NCBI GenBank assembly: GCA_035555795.1
Contig: DATMGE010000045.1
Coordinates: 1-64,000, forward strand
DNA: 64,000 nt
Origin: RCIO01 sp035555795
GTDB taxonomy: Bacteria; Pseudomonadota; Alphaproteobacteria; Rhizobiales; Rhizobiaceae
Reading direction: 5' to 3'
Under the pieces are notes generated by a model. It was not told where the DNA came from, made no database searches, and saw only the letters and a program-made list of their open reading frames with translations. Positions 62,340 through 64,000 of the stretch are shown here, piece after piece. Within the stretch, counting starts at the first letter, position 1, and every line of letters starts with the position of its first letter. The translations under genes were made by a program, and so were the position numbers.

Positions 62340-63410
62340 ATGAACAAGCAGATGACCGGGAACATGCTGCCGTCGCTCGATTCGCGTTCGCGCGACATAT
62401 TCCGCGCCGTCGTCGAATCCTATCTGCGCGACGGCGAGCCGCTCGGTTCGCGCAACCTGTCGCGCCTGCTGCCGCAGTCGCTGTCGCCGGCCACGATCCG
62501 CAATGTGATGAGCGATCTGGAACAGCTCGGGCTGATCTATGCGCCGCATGTGTCTGCCGGGCGGCTGCCCACGCAGCAGGGCCTGCGCTTCTTCGTCGAC
62601 GCCTTCATGGAGATCGGCGACCTGCCGGACGAGGAACGCCGTTCCATCGAGACGCAGCTCAAGGCATCGGGCGCGGGACAGACGCTGGAGCACATGCTGA
62701 CCGAGGCCAGCCAGATGCTGTCGGGCATGTCGCGCGGCGCGGGGCTGGTGCTGGCCGCCAAGCAGGAAACGGCGCTGAAGCATATCGAGTTCATCCAGCT
62801 TGAGCCGACAAAGGCGCTGGCGGTGCTCGTCTCGCAAGGCGGCGATGTCGAGAACAGGGTGGTCGACCTGCCGGCGGGCGTCACCGCCTCGCAGCTTCAC
62901 GAGGCGTCCAACTTCCTCAACGCCCATATACGCGGCCGCACCTTGGCCGAATCGCGGGCCGATATCGCACGCCTGCGCGAGGAAACCCGCACCGCGCTCG
63001 ACGCGCTGTCGCAGGAACTGGTGGAAAAGGGGCTGGCCGTTTGGGCCGGCACCGAAAGCGGCCTGCCGGCACGCCTCATCGTGCGCGGCCGCGCCAACCT
63101 CCTGGAGAACGTCACCGCGCAGGCCGACCTCGAATTGCTGCGCCATCTCTTCGAGGACCTGGAGACGAAGGAGGGGCTGGTCCAGCTTCTCGACCTCGCC
63201 GAGGCCGGATCCGGCGTGCGCATCTTCATCGGCTCGGAAAACAAGCTCTTCTCGCTATCGGGCTCGTCGCTGGTGGTGGCGCCCTATCGCGACAAGGATG
63301 CCCGCGTCATCGGCGCGCTTGGGGTGATCGGACCCACGCGCCTCAACTATGCACGCATCGTGCCGATGGTCGACTACACCGCGCAGATGATCGGGCGAAT
63401 GCTGCGCTAA
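62340..63410 (+). CDS. hrcA: heat-inducible transcription repressor HrcA
   Basis: A 356-residue repressor of heat-shock genes that binds CIRCE operators. The N-terminal winged helix is in GEPLGSRNLSRLLPQSLSPATIRNVMSDLEQLGL, and the HrcA core continues to the AVIGPTRLNYARIVPMVDYTA-type end. I see no CIRCE palindrome (TTAGCACTC...) next to it; the target operons (groESL) are elsewhere. GGTGGG precedes ATG 62340. Upstream of grpE. Confidence 0.95.
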   Translation: MNKQMTGNMLPSLDSRSRDIFRAVVESYLRDGEPLGSRNLSRLLPQSLSPATIRNVMSDLEQLGLIYAPHVSAGRLPTQQGLRFFVDAFMEIGDLPDEERRSIETQLKASGAGQTLEHMLTEASQMLSGMSRGAGLVLAAKQETALKHIEFIQLEPTKALAVLVSQGGDVENRVVDLPAGVTASQLHEASNFLNAHIRGRTLAESRADIARLREETRTALDALSQELVEKGLAVWAGTESGLPARLIVRGRANLLENVTAQADLELLRHLFEDLETKEGLVQLLDLAEAGSGVRIFIGSENKLFSLSGSSLVVAPYRDKDARVIGALGVIGPTRLNYARIVPMVDYTAQMIGRMLR

Positions 63411-63428
63411 CCGTTCACGGAGGTAGCC

Positions 63429-63722
63429 ATGTATGGACTGATCGGCAGGATACGCGCGCATCCGGGCCAGCGCGACGCGCTAGCGCAGATCCTGCTGCGC
63501 AGCGGGGCGATGCCCGGGTGCCACTCCTATGTGGTGGCGGCGGATCCCGCCGATGCCGACGCCCTTTGGGTCACCGAGGTGTGGGACAGCGCCGACAGCC
63601 ATAAGGCGTCGCTGTCGCTTCCCGCCGTCCAGGCGGCCATCGCGGAAGGCCGGCCCCTGATCGCCGGCTTCGACAGCAGGGCCGAGACCGTGCCGCTCGG
63701 CGGCATAGGACTTCCGTCCTGA
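63429..63722 (+). CDS. ABM-domain (quinol monooxygenase-like) protein
   Basis: A 97-residue antibiotic biosynthesis monooxygenase (ABM) fold protein: YGLIGRIRAHPGQRDALAQIL at the start and WVTEVWDSADSHKASL in the middle. Relatives oxidise quinols or breakdown aldehydes without a cofactor, or have no known role. It lies 18 bases after hrcA and 77 bases before grpE, an unusual insertion. Confidence 0.83.
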   Translation: MYGLIGRIRAHPGQRDALAQILLRSGAMPGCHSYVVAADPADADALWVTEVWDSADSHKASLSLPAVQAAIAEGRPLIAGFDSRAETVPLGGIGLPS

Positions 63723-63799
63723 CCCACCCTTGATTTTGCCGGCGCGAACATCGATATCGGGGCCAAACCTCAGGCCCCAATCATACGGACGGACGAGCG

Positions 63800-64000
63800 A
63801 TGAGCGAACATCCGAAGGACGAACATGCGGCAGCGGAAAGCGCCGTGCAGAACGAATATGCGGAGCATGGCGCAACCGAACCTGCCGCCGATGCAGCGCC
63901 GCAGGCCGACTACGAAGCCTTCATGCGGCTGGTGAAGGAAAATGAGGAGCTGAACGACGCCAAGCTCCGCCTCGCCGCCGAGATGGAGAATTTGCGCCGC
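63800..64000 (+). CDS. grpE: nucleotide exchange factor GrpE (5' part only)
   Basis: The window ends 67 codons into grpE. The acidic N-terminus is followed by a start of the long coiled coil, AFMRLVKENEELNDAKLRLAAEMENLRR, characteristic of GrpE. The full protein exchanges ADP for ATP on DnaK. It is preceded by hrcA, as usual. The ATG at 63800 has GGAC/GAGCG upstream, a modest ribosome site. Confidence 0.93.
   Translation, partial: MSEHPKDEHAAAESAVQNEYAEHGATEPAADAAPQADYEAFMRLVKENEELNDAKLRLAAEMENLRR

Overview
The window reads as a stretch of chromosome from a GC-rich alphaproteobacterium of the Hyphomicrobiales (rhizobial type, probably near Phyllobacteriaceae). Reasons: a 5-aminolevulinate synthase (hemA), the rph / hrcA-grpE divergence with rdgB and hemW, a fused MrpA-MrpB antiporter subunit, a BigR-type sulfur operon, the zinc protein AztD, and intergenic hairpin repeats like those common in rhizobial genomes. 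Genes are densely packed, often with ATGA, TGATG or TTGA stop/start overlaps. I see no insertion sequence, prophage, CRISPR array or rRNA operon; the only RNA gene is a tRNA-Leu(CAG).

Layout. 1-3,024: end of an unknown frame, an AT-rich dyad region and a double-domain CaiB-type CoA transferase. 3,018-6,813 (minus): sulfate ABC importer sbp-cysT-cysW-cysA with a hairpin after sbp. 7,014-10,323: cardiolipin synthase-like protein, DUF454 membrane protein, orphan iron-type binding protein, tRNA-Leu. 10,468-13,620 (minus): 6-phosphogluconate dehydrogenase and a GH13 alpha-glucosidase. 13,743-18,376 (minus): branched-chain amino acid-type ABC importer. 18,529-23,144: hydrolase, one-domain Lrp/AsnC protein, enoyl-CoA hydratase, NDP-forming acyl-CoA synthetase, rhodanese. 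23,193-27,117: perfect 14+14 bp operator, persulfide dioxygenase-like blh, bigR, pmpA, pmpB, sulP. 27,461-33,481: complete mrpAB-C-D-E-F-G cation/proton antiporter operon. 33,581-36,011: LigW-like amidohydrolase and hemA with a clear terminator. 36,065-39,310: GT2 glycosyltransferase plus GtrA flippase, divergent from a polytopic GT-C-like protein. 39,391-43,752: GGDEF-EAL protein, SDR plus SMP-30 lactonase, RlpA-like protein, small membrane protein, nicotinamidase. 44,034-51,682: ferredoxin-NADP reductase, dipeptide-type ABC importer (fused ATPase, two permeases), 2-hydroxyacid dehydrogenase, peptide-type binding protein. 51,752-54,989: SnoaL-like protein, aztD and a zinc-type COG0523 GTPase. 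55,361-57,910: cytochrome P450 and a ParS/MbcA-RES toxin-antitoxin pair. 57,852-64,000: yraN, rsmI, hemW, rdgB, a VOC protein, rph, hrcA, an ABM-domain protein and the start of grpE.

How the parts work together. The best-supported functional modules are sulfate uptake, hydrogen sulfide/persulfide detoxification under a thiol-sensing repressor, zinc-starvation proteins behind candidate Zur-type sites, Mrp ion homeostasis, sugar acid metabolism, and a housekeeping block for genome maintenance, heme and heat shock. The most interesting regions are the BigR operon with its unusually perfect operator and SulP partner, the transporter-less AztD/GTPase pair, the RES toxin whose 3' end overlaps yraN, and the GT-C-like membrane protein facing a lipid-linked-sugar gene pair. 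Nothing seen is convincingly a wholly new system.
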